From an uncultured Lewinella sp. (GTDB lineage: Bacteria > Bacteroidota > Bacteroidia > Chitinophagales > Saprospiraceae), in the NCBI GenBank assembly GCA_937873655.1, contig CALMYQ010000127.1, positions 1-61,736 of the forward strand: a stretch of DNA of 61,736 bases, written 5' to 3'. Below are positions 24,261 through 34,600 of this stretch, piece after piece (the first letter of the stretch is position 1; every line of letters starts with the position of its first letter). Under the pieces are notes generated by a model. The model worked only from the letters and a program-made list of their open reading frames with translations, searched no databases and was not told the DNA's origin. Position numbers and translations under genes: made by a program.

Positions 24261-27200
24261 ATGGAAGAATATAACCTCGAAACCACACTTCAAGGGTTGG
24301 TCGGGCATTTGGTCATTGAGACCAAGGAAGATCAAACCAATTTTGAGCGGCTCAGCAAGTCGCTCGTCAATGCCGCTATCCCGGCTGATGCGCTCCAGGT
24401 GAAGACCGCCAATTTTTCCTTTGAAAAGGCGGACCTCTACTTCCCCGAGCGGATCAATTCCACCCGGATGGACGCCATCCAGCTCCTGGCGAAACGGAAC
24501 CGCGAACGCGAAAAAGGCCCCGATTACCGGGTGTTTGTCCGGGAAGTACCCGTTCGCGACCAATTCGTTGCAGGCTCCATGCCCGCCTGGGCTGCCGGCG
24601 CCCGCGTCGATCACACCGTCGGTCCGTTCCGTAATGTGGACGGCCGCCAGTTCTGGTTCGACTTCTTTCCCATCGAAACGCTGATCGCACTGTACATTCA
24701 GGGCATCGCCGATCCGGTCCTGCTGTTCGATGTCAAGCAGGCCAGGGACGGCGTGATCAGCCCGAATGCCCGGCTTGGCATCGGCCTGCTGCGGAGTTAC
24801 AACCTCTCTAAAGGCAGCATCTGGATCATGTCCAGGTTCCTGGCCCCCAACGCGCCAGCCGGGGCCTATACCGGCCTCACCATTGATGGTGGAAAGGTGA
24901 CCCTGAGTGCGGCGCCGCAAAATATCAACAACAAGCTGACGATTTCGGCCAATACCACGGTCACCCTCCAGCTCAAACTGAACCAACCCGATGCCGTTGA
25001 TCCGGATCCCGCCAGCGCTTACGGCGTTGACGCCAGAAACATGGATCTCAAGCTGCCCAAAAGCCTGAATTTCCATTTTTCGGGCCAGGGCCGGACCATC
25101 GACGACGTAGATAAATCCGCCTGGCGGCTTTACGGCCAAAAGGTCGCCTTCGATTGGAACAGCCAGCAGCAAACCACCTACAACCTCCAATACCAGCGGA
25201 TCCTGTTCCCCTGCACGCCTTCAGAATCGGAGATCAATATCAATGATTGCGAATCGGTATTGAACAGGCTGGCAGGATCTGCGCCCATTGACGCAGCCGC
25301 CTGGGCGCTTCCCGTGGCGACCATCGACATAACCCAGCCGACAGCCGCCTCCGGTATCGGCGGATTGCTGGTAAAGGGAAAGGACGGCCTGTCAGATACC
25401 TGGAAAGGCCTTTCCGGCGGCGGACTTAATTTATCCGCGCCTGTTTTCCTGGTGGAACCCGGGCAGATCGTCCTGGCCGATTTTCAGGCCGCCAATCCGC
25501 ATGCCACCCAGGAATTCGACCTGTGGAAGGACGAGCTCAACGAATTCGGCACCCAGGTCAACCTGCAATTTGCCAAAACAGCGCCGTTCTTTTACGCTTC
25601 CAATGCCAACGGAAACGAACTGCTGATGGCGCTCACGGACGCCGATTTCCGGGTCGACCGCCCGGTGAAGGTAACGGGCAAACCGCCTGCCGTCAAATCG
25701 GTGAACTCGCTGCTGGTCATCGCCGCCAACAACAACGGCAGCCTGATCTACCTGTACGACGATAACCTCCTGCAGGATGCGGCAAGCGCCAACCCGAATA
25801 ATCCTGCGCCTTTGGAAAAAATGGCGCTGGCCATGACCAACGCGCTGTTCAAGGTGACCCCGCCAACGGGGTGCCTTCTGTTCGGATCGCTTTCAGCAGA
25901 CTATACCAAGGTCGAAAAGGGGTTCCTGTTCCTGACCTTCGGCCTGTACGCCTACCTGCCTACCTTGCCCGACCCGTATGCCGCCAACCTGGGCATTCTG
26001 AAGCGCCAGATCCGCGGCGGCACCCGGGCGGAAGGAGCCGCATACCTCAACAACTCGCCGATAACGGCCCTGCTGGTCTGCCTGGTACAATGGGACCCGC
26101 CGGCGGATGAATCCGGCCTGGATCAGGTGGTTGTTTCGTTCCACTTTGCCCCCCTGGCCACCCAATTTGCAGGCGTAGAACTCGGTCAGGGAAGGGCAAC
26201 AGCCGTGACCCCGGGTACGGCTTCCACCACAGTGACCCACCTCGATTCGGTTTCCATGCTGTCCAACCTGACCCACCTGGACGCTACGGTCAGGACCACC
26301 CGGGCGGCAACTACCGGCGCGAGAGCTTCTGCGGCAGTAGCCGGTTCAAATCGCGAACCGCTGCCGGATTACGATGAAGCCTGGACCGCCGTGACCAGCC
26401 GGTTCACTACCGATATGTTTTCCCTGCTCGACGTCAGCACCAATGCCGACCTGTTCGGGATCAGTTTCGATATTTTCTCCCTGCGCAACCGGGCGACCAC
26501 CGTCGGAACAACGGATGTAACCCACGGGACCACCGTAAATACAGGAAATACGGGGACGACCACCACCCAGGACAGTCAGTTCCCCATCCAGGTAGTCGGG
26601 ATGGATGTAGTGAGCAAAGGCATCAATGTCAAAGCCTTTACGGTGCCCCAGATCTCCTGGGAGCCGCTCATCAACCTGACCCCGCCCGCAGTTTCCGGCG
26701 ATCCCCCTGCAGGGTTCAATTATTACCCCAACGACGGCGGACCGATGCGGATCATGAACACAGGGCAGGACAATGTAGCCCTGGCGCCGCTGCCGCTTAC
26801 CAAATACCTGCTCGACAATTTTGAACTGGATACGCCCAATTTCCTGGCATTGTCCATTCTCACTTTGCCGTTCGGATTGCGGGCGCTGGCCTTCCTGCAG
26901 AACACCTATGTCTACTCTGATAATACGGGCACTTATACGCGCAAAGGCACGGATGTGGTGCTCAATTCCGAAGCTTTCGAAGCGGAAATAAGGGGCGCCC
27001 TTCAATTGCAGTTGAACGCCGGCGAAGCCTTCATCCAGGGCGAATCGGATATGTTTGTCGGCAGCACCATTCAGGTGAACAATGTGCTGGATGCCTTCGG
27101 CAGCGACAACGGCGACAGCACACTCGGCCGCACCGTCACGGAAATCTTCAATAACGAGTTTATGCTGGTGCCGTTCAACCTGGTTCGACAACGTGGGGTC

Positions 27201-29603
27201 CCCCTTACGCGTATCGACCTTTCCGGTTACGGCGCCAGTTCCTTCAGCAACTGGCTCAATCCCACCGCAGCCTTTGCCGAGACCAGCCAGGCCAAATTCG
27301 ACATCCTGGTCGGACGCTGCGCACACGAGATCATCCAGGTGGTCAGCATCATTTACCCCTGGGGCATCAAGGTGGTCCGGACGATCACCATATTCCGGGT
27401 CGGCAGCGGGTTCGTTTACCGTTTCGACTCCGGCTGGCGCGCCGAAAGCGACGGCAAGTTCGACTTCCGGTATTTTGTCAACCTGACGCCCACCAACAAG
27501 GTCGAGCAACCCTCGCCGTTCGAGGTGCACCCGGGGATCGTAAAAGGCTTGTTCAATGTCCAGAATATCGTTGAAACGGACGAGATCGCCATTTCATCCG
27601 GCAATATGGTCTCCGCCAAGATGGTGGATGAGAACGGATTGTATGTGGACAATCCGGCAGCCGGCGACCTCCTTGGATTCAAACTCCAACCCGTTTATTT
27701 CGATGCCGATATCGAGATCGAAGGGGCGATTTCCGGGTTCAAGACCAAGAAGATCCACAACGTCGACAAGAACGTTGTGCCCTCCAGGAAGATCATCGGA
27801 TACGTACAGGTCGCTCCAAGGGGCATTCCCATCAGCAAGGAAACCCTTCGCGACCTGGTCATCGTCCAGCTCGGCTCCATCGGCGGACCGATCGATTGTG
27901 AAGTGGTCCTGGCGAACAGTGCCCAAAAAATGCGGCTCAACCGGTTTGATTTCAACAACTCTTTCGGCGCCAACGGGTCGGATATTGTCTTTTCCGTTGC
28001 CGGCCGCGGGAACGTACTGCTGCCCAAAGACGGCTCCTGGACCATGGTCAAACACGACCGGGGTACCGGCGACGTCACCCCCGTGGATGCCAACCAAAGC
28101 GTGCCGGTCATCCGCCCCGGCAAGCTGATCAAGAATGGAAATGACGTCAAGGTAGACACGCCGATCAAGGACGTGCTGCTGCGGATCGCCAACCCGACGG
28201 AATTGCTGCGACAAGCCGTAGATGACACGATCAACTTCGGGTTCCTGCAATCAACGGATACGCAGAAAGCGCTTTTCCTGACGCCCTCCTTCGAACTCAA
28301 CAAGAAAAAACTGTTCAGCAAAACCGCGCCGTTGTACGCGGATGCCTTCCGGATCGTCAATTCCAAAGGCATCTTTCCGAATATCGGCAACGGGGACACC
28401 GACCTGGGCGATGCGATCACGCTGATCAAGAACGGAACGGAATTCGCCCAGGGACTCCTGCAGGATGCCGGCAAGGCGGTTTGGGAACTGATGGACGTGA
28501 GTGATGTGGTCAATAACGTCGCCGAACAGGGCTTTAACCTGCTCAATGAAGCGTTCGACCTGCCGGATGCCGAATTCGAGCTCATCGACCTGGGTGACGG
28601 CAATTTCCGGATCTATATTGAATACGTCGGCAAGCAGAACGGCAACCCGGTCAAAGGCGACCTCAATTTCAGCATTAATTCAGCCGCCAACCAGCTGGCC
28701 GATACCTGGAAGAGCAAAATGAGCAATATAGGCCTCGTGGTCGACCTGGCCGGCATTGACCGGCTGGTGACGATCCGCGGCAAATGGGATTCCAAGAAGG
28801 GATCGGAAGCTTCCTATCCGCAACCCGACCTGGAATTTGCGCCGGAATTGCAACCGGTGATCGATATCCTGGAAATCCTGCAGCAACTCCAGACCGGGGA
28901 TTATGCGGGCGCCATCGGCAACGGGCTGAAACTGGCCATGAGCAATAAGGCCGGGAGCTGGGAATACAAGTTCGAGGCCTCCAAGGAGATACCCGTCCTG
29001 CGCTTCCCGGTGCCGGATGCCGTGTATAATGACCCGAATTGCCCGTTCAAACTGGAAGCGGGTTTCAAGATCGGAGCCTATTTCAATGCAGCGCTCAAGG
29101 TGACCACCAACGCCAACGAATTGCTGCCCAGCGCCGGCGGTTTGTTGGGCTTTTACGGCAGACTATCAGTGATGTGCGTGTCGCTATCGGCCGCCACAAT
29201 TTATGCGATCGGTCAGGTGAACCTGGACATCGCCGCCGATACCAAGATCGGGCCGTCCCTGCGGATGAAATTCGGATTCGGGGCGCAGATCGTCGTCGGA
29301 TTGCCGGTGGCGGGCAACGTCAGTGTGCTGTTCATGGTCGGTGTGGAAATATTTGCCGCGTCGGGTATCATCGAGGTGACCGCCTTCATGCTGTTTGAAG
29401 GTCACGCGGAGATCCTGGGCGGCATCGTTTCCATCACCATCCGGATCGAAGCCAAGGGCACCGTTTCCAAGAAGGCCATCGGCGGCGGCGACTCGCGCAC
29501 CGACCTCGCCTGCCAGGTGACCTTCGGGATCGACATCAGCATCTTCCTGGTCATCAACATCAGTTTCAGCACCTCGTGGCAGGAGCAACGCCAGATCGCA
29601 TAA
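24261..29603 (+). CDS. Giant uncharacterised protein, 1780 aa
   Basis: I do not recognise this family. It has no signal peptide and no obvious membrane segments, so it is either cytosolic or exported by a non-Sec route. N-terminal part (1-600): mixed, with FVREVPVRDQFVAGSMPAWA and FRNVDGRQFWFDFFPIETLI. A Thr/Ala-rich low-complexity linker lies at about 655-700 and a Thr/Gly-rich one at about 750-772. The middle region (about 1025-1100) contains RCAHEIIQVVSIIYPWGIKV followed by RTITIFRVGSGFVYRFDSGW, which looks like a conserved beta domain. The last 200 residues are strongly beta and hydrophobic (GFKIGAYFNAALKV; FGFGAQIVVGLPVAGNVSVL), resembling barrel or sheet structure, and end SFSTSWQEQRQIA. 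The gene is 37 bases from the second giant gene and probably co-transcribed with it. Codon use looks like the neighbours. Confidence 0.85.
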   Translation: MEEYNLETTLQGLVGHLVIETKEDQTNFERLSKSLVNAAIPADALQVKTANFSFEKADLYFPERINSTRMDAIQLLAKRNREREKGPDYRVFVREVPVRDQFVAGSMPAWAAGARVDHTVGPFRNVDGRQFWFDFFPIETLIALYIQGIADPVLLFDVKQARDGVISPNARLGIGLLRSYNLSKGSIWIMSRFLAPNAPAGAYTGLTIDGGKVTLSAAPQNINNKLTISANTTVTLQLKLNQPDAVDPDPASAYGVDARNMDLKLPKSLNFHFSGQGRTIDDVDKSAWRLYGQKVAFDWNSQQQTTYNLQYQRILFPCTPSESEININDCESVLNRLAGSAPIDAAAWALPVATIDITQPTAASGIGGLLVKGKDGLSDTWKGLSGGGLNLSAPVFLVEPGQIVLADFQAANPHATQEFDLWKDELNEFGTQVNLQFAKTAPFFYASNANGNELLMALTDADFRVDRPVKVTGKPPAVKSVNSLLVIAANNNGSLIYLYDDNLLQDAASANPNNPAPLEKMALAMTNALFKVTPPTGCLLFGSLSADYTKVEKGFLFLTFGLYAYLPTLPDPYAANLGILKRQIRGGTRAEGAAYLNNSPITALLVCLVQWDPPADESGLDQVVVSFHFAPLATQFAGVELGQGRATAVTPGTASTTVTHLDSVSMLSNLTHLDATVRTTRAATTGARASAAVAGSNREPLPDYDEAWTAVTSRFTTDMFSLLDVSTNADLFGISFDIFSLRNRATTVGTTDVTHGTTVNTGNTGTTTTQDSQFPIQVVGMDVVSKGINVKAFTVPQISWEPLINLTPPAVSGDPPAGFNYYPNDGGPMRIMNTGQDNVALAPLPLTKYLLDNFELDTPNFLALSILTLPFGLRALAFLQNTYVYSDNTGTYTRKGTDVVLNSEAFEAEIRGALQLQLNAGEAFIQGESDMFVGSTIQVNNVLDAFGSDNGDSTLGRTVTEIFNNEFMLVPFNLVRQRGVPLTRIDLSGYGASSFSNWLNPTAAFAETSQAKFDILVGRCAHEIIQVVSIIYPWGIKVVRTITIFRVGSGFVYRFDSGWRAESDGKFDFRYFVNLTPTNKVEQPSPFEVHPGIVKGLFNVQNIVETDEIAISSGNMVSAKMVDENGLYVDNPAAGDLLGFKLQPVYFDADIEIEGAISGFKTKKIHNVDKNVVPSRKIIGYVQVAPRGIPISKETLRDLVIVQLGSIGGPIDCEVVLANSAQKMRLNRFDFNNSFGANGSDIVFSVAGRGNVLLPKDGSWTMVKHDRGTGDVTPVDANQSVPVIRPGKLIKNGNDVKVDTPIKDVLLRIANPTELLRQAVDDTINFGFLQSTDTQKALFLTPSFELNKKKLFSKTAPLYADAFRIVNSKGIFPNIGNGDTDLGDAITLIKNGTEFAQGLLQDAGKAVWELMDVSDVVNNVAEQGFNLLNEAFDLPDAEFELIDLGDGNFRIYIEYVGKQNGNPVKGDLNFSINSAANQLADTWKSKMSNIGLVVDLAGIDRLVTIRGKWDSKKGSEASYPQPDLEFAPELQPVIDILEILQQLQTGDYAGAIGNGLKLAMSNKAGSWEYKFEASKEIPVLRFPVPDAVYNDPNCPFKLEAGFKIGAYFNAALKVTTNANELLPSAGGLLGFYGRLSVMCVSLSAATIYAIGQVNLDIAADTKIGPSLRMKFGFGAQIVVGLPVAGNVSVLFMVGVEIFAASGIIEVTAFMLFEGHAEILGGIVSITIRIEAKGTVSKKAIGGGDSRTDLACQVTFGIDISIFLVINISFSTSWQEQRQIA

Positions 29604-29640
29604 CCTCAAAAAACGCCCTTTCGGGTAAAAAATCTGAATC

Positions 29641-32600
29641 ATGAATCCGAACCAACGATTTTCCATACTCACTTTTCCCCAGTATTTTGACGGCAACGAA
29701 CTGGCCCTGAATATCGTCGTGTTGCCCCGGGATCACAATCCGCTGATCGCCGCCATTGAGCCTGCCCTGGCTGCCGACCCGGCGCCTGCCTTTGCGGACG
29801 TCAAATTGTCGTTCACGGCCAGCGTATTCAACGGGTTGTCTGTTTTCCCCAATGAAACGCCGCCGATCCCGGGTGTGGGATTGACCACCAACACCCCGGC
29901 GGATGCCCGGTCGGTGTTCGAGGCATTGGCCAACCACCTGTCCATCGTTAACAATACCGGCGTTCCGAATACGAATATCAACCTGGATGCCATCCCGACG
30001 GAGTACAAACCGGAAGCTGCCCGGCCCCAAGAGACGACTGTCCGGAAATACTTGCCAAAAACCTACCGGAAGGCTTTCAATTTCACGACGCCCCGAACGC
30101 GCAACGCCGTCACGGACGACAGCTACCATTGCGCGGTGAAGGACGCCGAATACGTGCCCGGTTTTCAGCGGAGTTCGGACGTGGTGAGCTGGGGCAAGGT
30201 ATTTGCCTATCTCATGCGGCAGCCCTTGCTGGCCGAGCAGGCGGGTATGATCTTCAAGACCACTCTGACCGTAGATCCGACCTGGTTCGACAACGGCGGG
30301 TGGTTGTATGTCGATCTGGCCGACGGGAGCGATTACAAGGCCGAGCAGAACGCCGATTCAACATTCATCAAAAGATATGCGGCCCGCATTCCGGCACTGA
30401 CCATGGGCGAACCGCGGCAGGTTTTCGCGCCCCTGTTGTTCCCGGTGACCAATTTGCCGGTGGGCAATTACGACCCGCTGTTCATCGAGGCGGCCCAGTT
30501 TGACGACGGTTTTGCGAAGATCGTCCACTGCCAGCAGCCGCCCAACCGGAGCTTGCTGGAAGAAGAGAACGACGGCGCCCATCCCACCAAGGATATCGGC
30601 ATCCGCCTGGGCTGGGACGACGAGCAGATCCTGATCTGGTACATGCGCCAGATGATGATCGATCCGATGGTCGGGCCGACCGACCGGTTGGATGCCCCGC
30701 TGGGCGTGTTCGGCTATATCGTGGATGTGCGCCAGACCGCCGAGCCGGAAAACCCGTGGGAATCGCTCAATTATGTGGAAAGCAAGCAGGTGCTGACCCT
30801 GTCGAAGGACCCCAACAATCCCGGCGACTTCATTTCGCTGGGCGGATTCCAGGGGGAATTGCCGTACCAGGTGTATCCCATGCAACTGGACGGCCGCAAG
30901 CACCTGAGCTATTGGTTGCCCATGTACTTCGCCAACTGGACCGGCCACAGCATGGTGCTGCCCGACCCGGATGCCCTGGCGATCTATCAGAACACCAATG
31001 TGGACGTGCTGGCCGACCCGGAAACCGATGTGGTGGATGAGAACAACAACCCCGTAGTGGACAACAACGGGAACCCGGCCAGAACGGGCACCGGGGTGAA
31101 ATCAGGCGGCGTGCAGAACCAGCTCGGGCAGATCTACAACCCGGGCGCCATCAATACGGTATTGCGTTACGGCGAGAATTACGAGTTCCGGGTCCGGATG
31201 CTCGACCTCAGCGGCGGCGCGCCGGCTTTGGACCAAAATCCGGTGAACGAAACGCCTTCGGATACGGCCACCTGCCGGTTCAAGCGCTATTTGTCGCCCA
31301 ACCAGCCCCGGATACTCGAGCTGGACCCGACCGGAAACGACGACAATGCCCTGGTCAACAACGACAACCCGCAGGAGATCGGCGATTTGAATATCCGCAG
31401 GCCCAAACTCGGTTCCCCCGCCGTGCTGTATACCGGCAAATACAACGATCCGGTCCAGCGGCTGATCGACCAGTCGAACCTGGGTATTGATGTGGACCCC
31501 GGCGATCACCTGGTGAACGCAGAACACCGCGTGGGATTGGGCATTGCCGATCCGGATGTGGACCGCATCGAGATCACGGTGGAAGTATCGGCTTTGAAAC
31601 TGGACAAACTGGCCAGCGAGAACGGAAAGGAAGACTATGTCCACCTGTATACGACCTACCGCAATTTCCCGGCCATCAACAGCGACGACGATTACGAGGC
31701 CATCCTGAATATACCGGTTGAATACAAGGACGTGAAGGTGCTGCACAGCGGCCTGGAACTGGACCTGACCAACGATTTCGACCTGGAGGACGATATCGAC
31801 AACCTCGCGAGGATCGTGTTGCCGACCGCCAGGACCGTGCGGCTGACCATCCGGGCCGTCTGCGAAGAAAAAGCTGAAAATGAGAATTACTACGGCTTCA
31901 TCAAGGCCGGCAACAAGCTGCTGGACAATCGCTACGGCGAGACTTTCCAGATGACGGCATACAAGCCGTCGGATGACGAAACCGGGCTGATCGTCCAGAC
32001 GGCGGGCGTGCCGATGGTGCAGGGCATTTACATGCAACCCGATGTGGTGGGTTCGTTTGACGGACGCCTGACGACCTTCCTGTTGGGCAAGCCGGCGATA
32101 AGCCACCTATCCAATATCAAACAACTGGCGGATAAGCTCAACATCGACTCAACCGGTCTGACCCTGAACGCGCCGAAAGGCCACCGGGTCGTATTCGGTT
32201 GCTCCAGCCGGATCCGGCATACGCTGGCGCCCGACCATACCTCGCTGACATTCGCCTCCAAAGGGGACCTGGCCAACCACTGGCTATGCTGCATCAGCCT
32301 GGAACTGGACCGGGACTGGATGTGGGACGCCCTGGAAACGCGAAGCCTGGTGATCCGGCGGACCAAAAAATATACCCACGATGAAGACGCGGAGTCGACC
32401 GATATCCTGGTCGGCGATATCGAAATGATCCGGACAGCCTCCTTTGAGTCGCTCCACAATCCGCAGCGGAATTCCACCCGGCTCATCTTTATCGATGTGG
32501 TGGAACCCAAAAAACCAAAACCGGCCAATGCAACGGAGCCCGATTTTCCGGATACCATCGACCTGGAATACACGGTAGAAGCCCAGTTCAAGGCCGATCA

Positions 32601-33906
32601 TGCCGCGCAGAAGGACGATCCTGCGCCATTCACCCTGAGCCTGCCGATCACGGTCATTCCGGCCCAGATCCCGAAGATCGCTTCGGCGGGGATTGCCCAG
32701 TCTCCCTATGTGCGCAACGAGAAATATTCGGCCTCTGAGCCCAGGAAGCGCTACCTGTGGATCGAATTCGAAGAGCCGGTCAAGGACCCGCAGGACACCT
32801 ATTTCTGCCGGGTGCTGGCCAACGCCCCCGACCAACTGATCAGCAACAACGACCCGTCGTTGCTGGCGGCGCCCGAGGAGCCGGCTTTGCCCCTTGATCC
32901 GGAACCGATCCGGATCGTGCAACAGGGCGCCACCAACGACCTGGCGGGGTTGAATGCCATGCAGCCGATGGAAAAGAGCACCACCAGCGACCGGCACTTC
33001 CTGTTGCCGCTGCCTCCGGGACTGCACGCCGATTCGGATGAGATGTTCGGGTTCTTTACATATGAATTCCGGGTGGGGCATTACAAGCACCAGGACACCG
33101 GCGAGATGGTCTGGACAACAGCCCAGGGACGGTACGGCCGCCCGTTGCGGCAGACCGGCATACAGCACCCCGCTCCGACGCTCACCTGCATGCCTAACCG
33201 GGACGAGGAAAAACTTTGGGTGACTGCGCCGTACGCGGTTGCGGTACACAACGGCCGGAACGTGACCGCCAAACCGCCGCGGACGCAATTGTGGGCTTTG
33301 TTGTACGCCCAGGTCAAACAGGCCGACAACCGGGATTTCCGCAATATCCTGCTCGACGACAAGCGGCTGGATTACCGCATCCAGGTAGAACCGGACAAGA
33401 ATGTCAATATCTACGACAAATACACGGACAAGGAATTGAAGGTGCTCAATAATTTCACCATCGGCAATTTCAACGACAGCGTCAATTACGCCAATTACAA
33501 GAACGTGATCAAGCTGGCCGACTTTTCGAAAAAGAACAAGGATTCCACCAGGTACGGCACCACGGTCTGGACGAACAACGAGATCGCCCAGTTGCTGGCC
33601 CTGTTCGGCCTGCCGGCAGACATGCCGCTGAGCGTGCTGGTGGTGGAGATCCTGCCGCAGATCACCAATGTGTACGACCATATCTCCGAACTGGAAAAAC
33701 CGTCCAAGGCCAAAGCAGCTGTGAACTACCTGGCGGAAGACAAAAAGGCAAACTTTCAGACCTATATCAAAAAGGCCGGCTCGCTGAAGGAGCAGACGGC
33801 TTCCGCACCCGTTCCCGGCCCGTTGAGCGACGAATTGGGGCACCACCGGATCCTGCGGACGTCGCCGCTGACGGAGGTGCCGGAGGTTTGTTGCACGGAG
33901 TGTTGA
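29641..33906 (+). CDS. Giant uncharacterised protein, 1421 aa
   Basis: Not recognised. No signal peptide or membrane segments. The N-terminus (MNPNQRFSILTFPQYFDGNE) leads into a long beta-rich, Asp/Pro/Asn-rich protein with few cysteines. Notable parts are WFDNGGWLYVDLADGSDYKA near 222, LGWDDEQILIWYMRQMMIDP near 325, an Asp/Asn linker (about 468-485, DVVDENNNPVVDNNGNPAR), YGENYEFRVRMLDLSGGAPA near 505, where fibronectin-III-like strands are possible, and a C-terminal helical part (1290-1400). The protein ends LTEVPEVCCTEC, with three cysteines in the last five residues. Tight spacing to the 1780-aa gene indicates a two-gene unit. A structural or surface-assembly role is possible but unproven. 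Confidence 0.85.
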   Translation: MNPNQRFSILTFPQYFDGNELALNIVVLPRDHNPLIAAIEPALAADPAPAFADVKLSFTASVFNGLSVFPNETPPIPGVGLTTNTPADARSVFEALANHLSIVNNTGVPNTNINLDAIPTEYKPEAARPQETTVRKYLPKTYRKAFNFTTPRTRNAVTDDSYHCAVKDAEYVPGFQRSSDVVSWGKVFAYLMRQPLLAEQAGMIFKTTLTVDPTWFDNGGWLYVDLADGSDYKAEQNADSTFIKRYAARIPALTMGEPRQVFAPLLFPVTNLPVGNYDPLFIEAAQFDDGFAKIVHCQQPPNRSLLEEENDGAHPTKDIGIRLGWDDEQILIWYMRQMMIDPMVGPTDRLDAPLGVFGYIVDVRQTAEPENPWESLNYVESKQVLTLSKDPNNPGDFISLGGFQGELPYQVYPMQLDGRKHLSYWLPMYFANWTGHSMVLPDPDALAIYQNTNVDVLADPETDVVDENNNPVVDNNGNPARTGTGVKSGGVQNQLGQIYNPGAINTVLRYGENYEFRVRMLDLSGGAPALDQNPVNETPSDTATCRFKRYLSPNQPRILELDPTGNDDNALVNNDNPQEIGDLNIRRPKLGSPAVLYTGKYNDPVQRLIDQSNLGIDVDPGDHLVNAEHRVGLGIADPDVDRIEITVEVSALKLDKLASENGKEDYVHLYTTYRNFPAINSDDDYEAILNIPVEYKDVKVLHSGLELDLTNDFDLEDDIDNLARIVLPTARTVRLTIRAVCEEKAENENYYGFIKAGNKLLDNRYGETFQMTAYKPSDDETGLIVQTAGVPMVQGIYMQPDVVGSFDGRLTTFLLGKPAISHLSNIKQLADKLNIDSTGLTLNAPKGHRVVFGCSSRIRHTLAPDHTSLTFASKGDLANHWLCCISLELDRDWMWDALETRSLVIRRTKKYTHDEDAESTDILVGDIEMIRTASFESLHNPQRNSTRLIFIDVVEPKKPKPANATEPDFPDTIDLEYTVEAQFKADHAAQKDDPAPFTLSLPITVIPAQIPKIASAGIAQSPYVRNEKYSASEPRKRYLWIEFEEPVKDPQDTYFCRVLANAPDQLISNNDPSLLAAPEEPALPLDPEPIRIVQQGATNDLAGLNAMQPMEKSTTSDRHFLLPLPPGLHADSDEMFGFFTYEFRVGHYKHQDTGEMVWTTAQGRYGRPLRQTGIQHPAPTLTCMPNRDEEKLWVTAPYAVAVHNGRNVTAKPPRTQLWALLYAQVKQADNRDFRNILLDDKRLDYRIQVEPDKNVNIYDKYTDKELKVLNNFTIGNFNDSVNYANYKNVIKLADFSKKNKDSTRYGTTVWTNNEIAQLLALFGLPADMPLSVLVVEILPQITNVYDHISELEKPSKAKAAVNYLAEDKKANFQTYIKKAGSLKEQTASAPVPGPLSDELGHHRILRTSPLTEVPEVCCTEC

Positions 33907-33911
33907 GGTAG

Positions 33912-33939
33912 TTGTCAGTTGTCAGTGGTCAGTGGCGGC
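33912..33939 (+). repeat. 7-bp tandem words (TTGTCAG)n behind the giant pair
   Basis: TTGTCAG, TTGTCAG, TGGTCAG, TGGCGGC: four heptamers starting five bases behind the stop of the 1421-aa gene. Heptamer repeats built on this word are known from filamentous cyanobacteria as STRR sequences; here they sit at a gene end like the other arrays in the window. Confidence 0.7.
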
Positions 33940-34139
33940 GGAAAATCTTCCGTCGCCCGGAGCGGGTGTTTATTATGGGAAGCCGAAATAACCGTACCTT
34001 TTCGGAGGAATCGCATTATGGTGGAAGCGGTGGAAATGAGAACCTGGTCTGAAGCAATTCGGGGGTTATCCAGCCCGAACAGACAACTCAATTACACGCA
34101 AACCATGTTTAAATCCAGGGATTTAAAAACCTGCTCCAA

Positions 34140-34320
34140 ATGCGCATTTCAATCTTTACCCTGATCGCTTTGTGCTGGATGACCGGTTTACTGGTCGCTT
34201 TCTTCCGGGATTTATATCGAACCTTTATTCAGCTTCACCCTTTTTCCTGTTTATGAAGACGATGGGATGGGGAAGGGACAGGTATTGCTCGGCGGGGTGA
34301 ATGTGGGTATGGATTTTTGA
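34140..34320 (+). pseudogene. Frameshifted 3' remnant of an outer-membrane beta-barrel gene
   Basis: One frame reads NLYPDRFVLDDRFTGRFLPG and another, from about 34200, continues SGIYIEPLFSFTLFPVYEDD then GMGKGQVLLGGVNVGMDF followed by TGA at 34318-34320. Alternating hydrophobic strands and a terminal Phe are typical of outer-membrane barrel C-termini. A single frame change near 34210 would join the two. No intact upstream part exists between 33940 and 34140, so this is at most a decayed fragment. The remainder of 33907-34600 holds repeats only. Confidence 0.35.
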
Positions 34321-34454
34321 ATCCAGATTGGGATTATTCAGCGAGAGGATGCTCTTTCGCCGGAAGATCGCGTTTTATAACAATATCAAATATAGGTAAA
34401 GTTCACCCATTTTTAGGAATTTTGGGAACCCTTTCCGAAATTTGTAGTTGATGT

Positions 34455-34600
34455 TTGTAATTGTTTATGTTGGTTGATTGTGGTTTATGTTGGTTTATTT
34501 TGGTTTATTTTGGTTACGACGGACAACAACAATAACAAACAATTATAAACCCGCTTTCATCATGGCTTTGGCTGGCGGAACAAACAACAATAAACAAAAA
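34455..34600. repeat. 10-bp (GGTTTATGTT)n array, core and A/C-rich words before the PPOX gene
   Basis: Units TTGTTTATG, GTGGTTTATGTT, GGTTTATTTT with about 10-bp period to 34515, then ACGACGGACAACAACAATAA, a core-like ACCCGCTTTCATCATGGCTT / TGGCTGGCGGAAC at 34549-34581, then AACAACAATAAACAAAAA up to the ATG at 34601. This is the same order of parts as the murD-ftsW gap (9531-9871), in a shorter, more diverged copy. Confidence 0.82.

Noticed and set aside
32284..33846. 520-codon open frame on the minus strand
   Set aside because: It lies wholly inside the 1421-aa gene on the other strand, has antisense-like composition (rich in His, Arg, Gln, Val) and no recognisable motif. Similar shadow frames at 3256-4329, 24027-25190, 26346-27530 and 31102-32106 were rejected for the same reason.
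33919..34164. 81-codon frame behind the giant pair
   Set aside because: It starts inside the TTGTCAG repeat and has random-looking composition.
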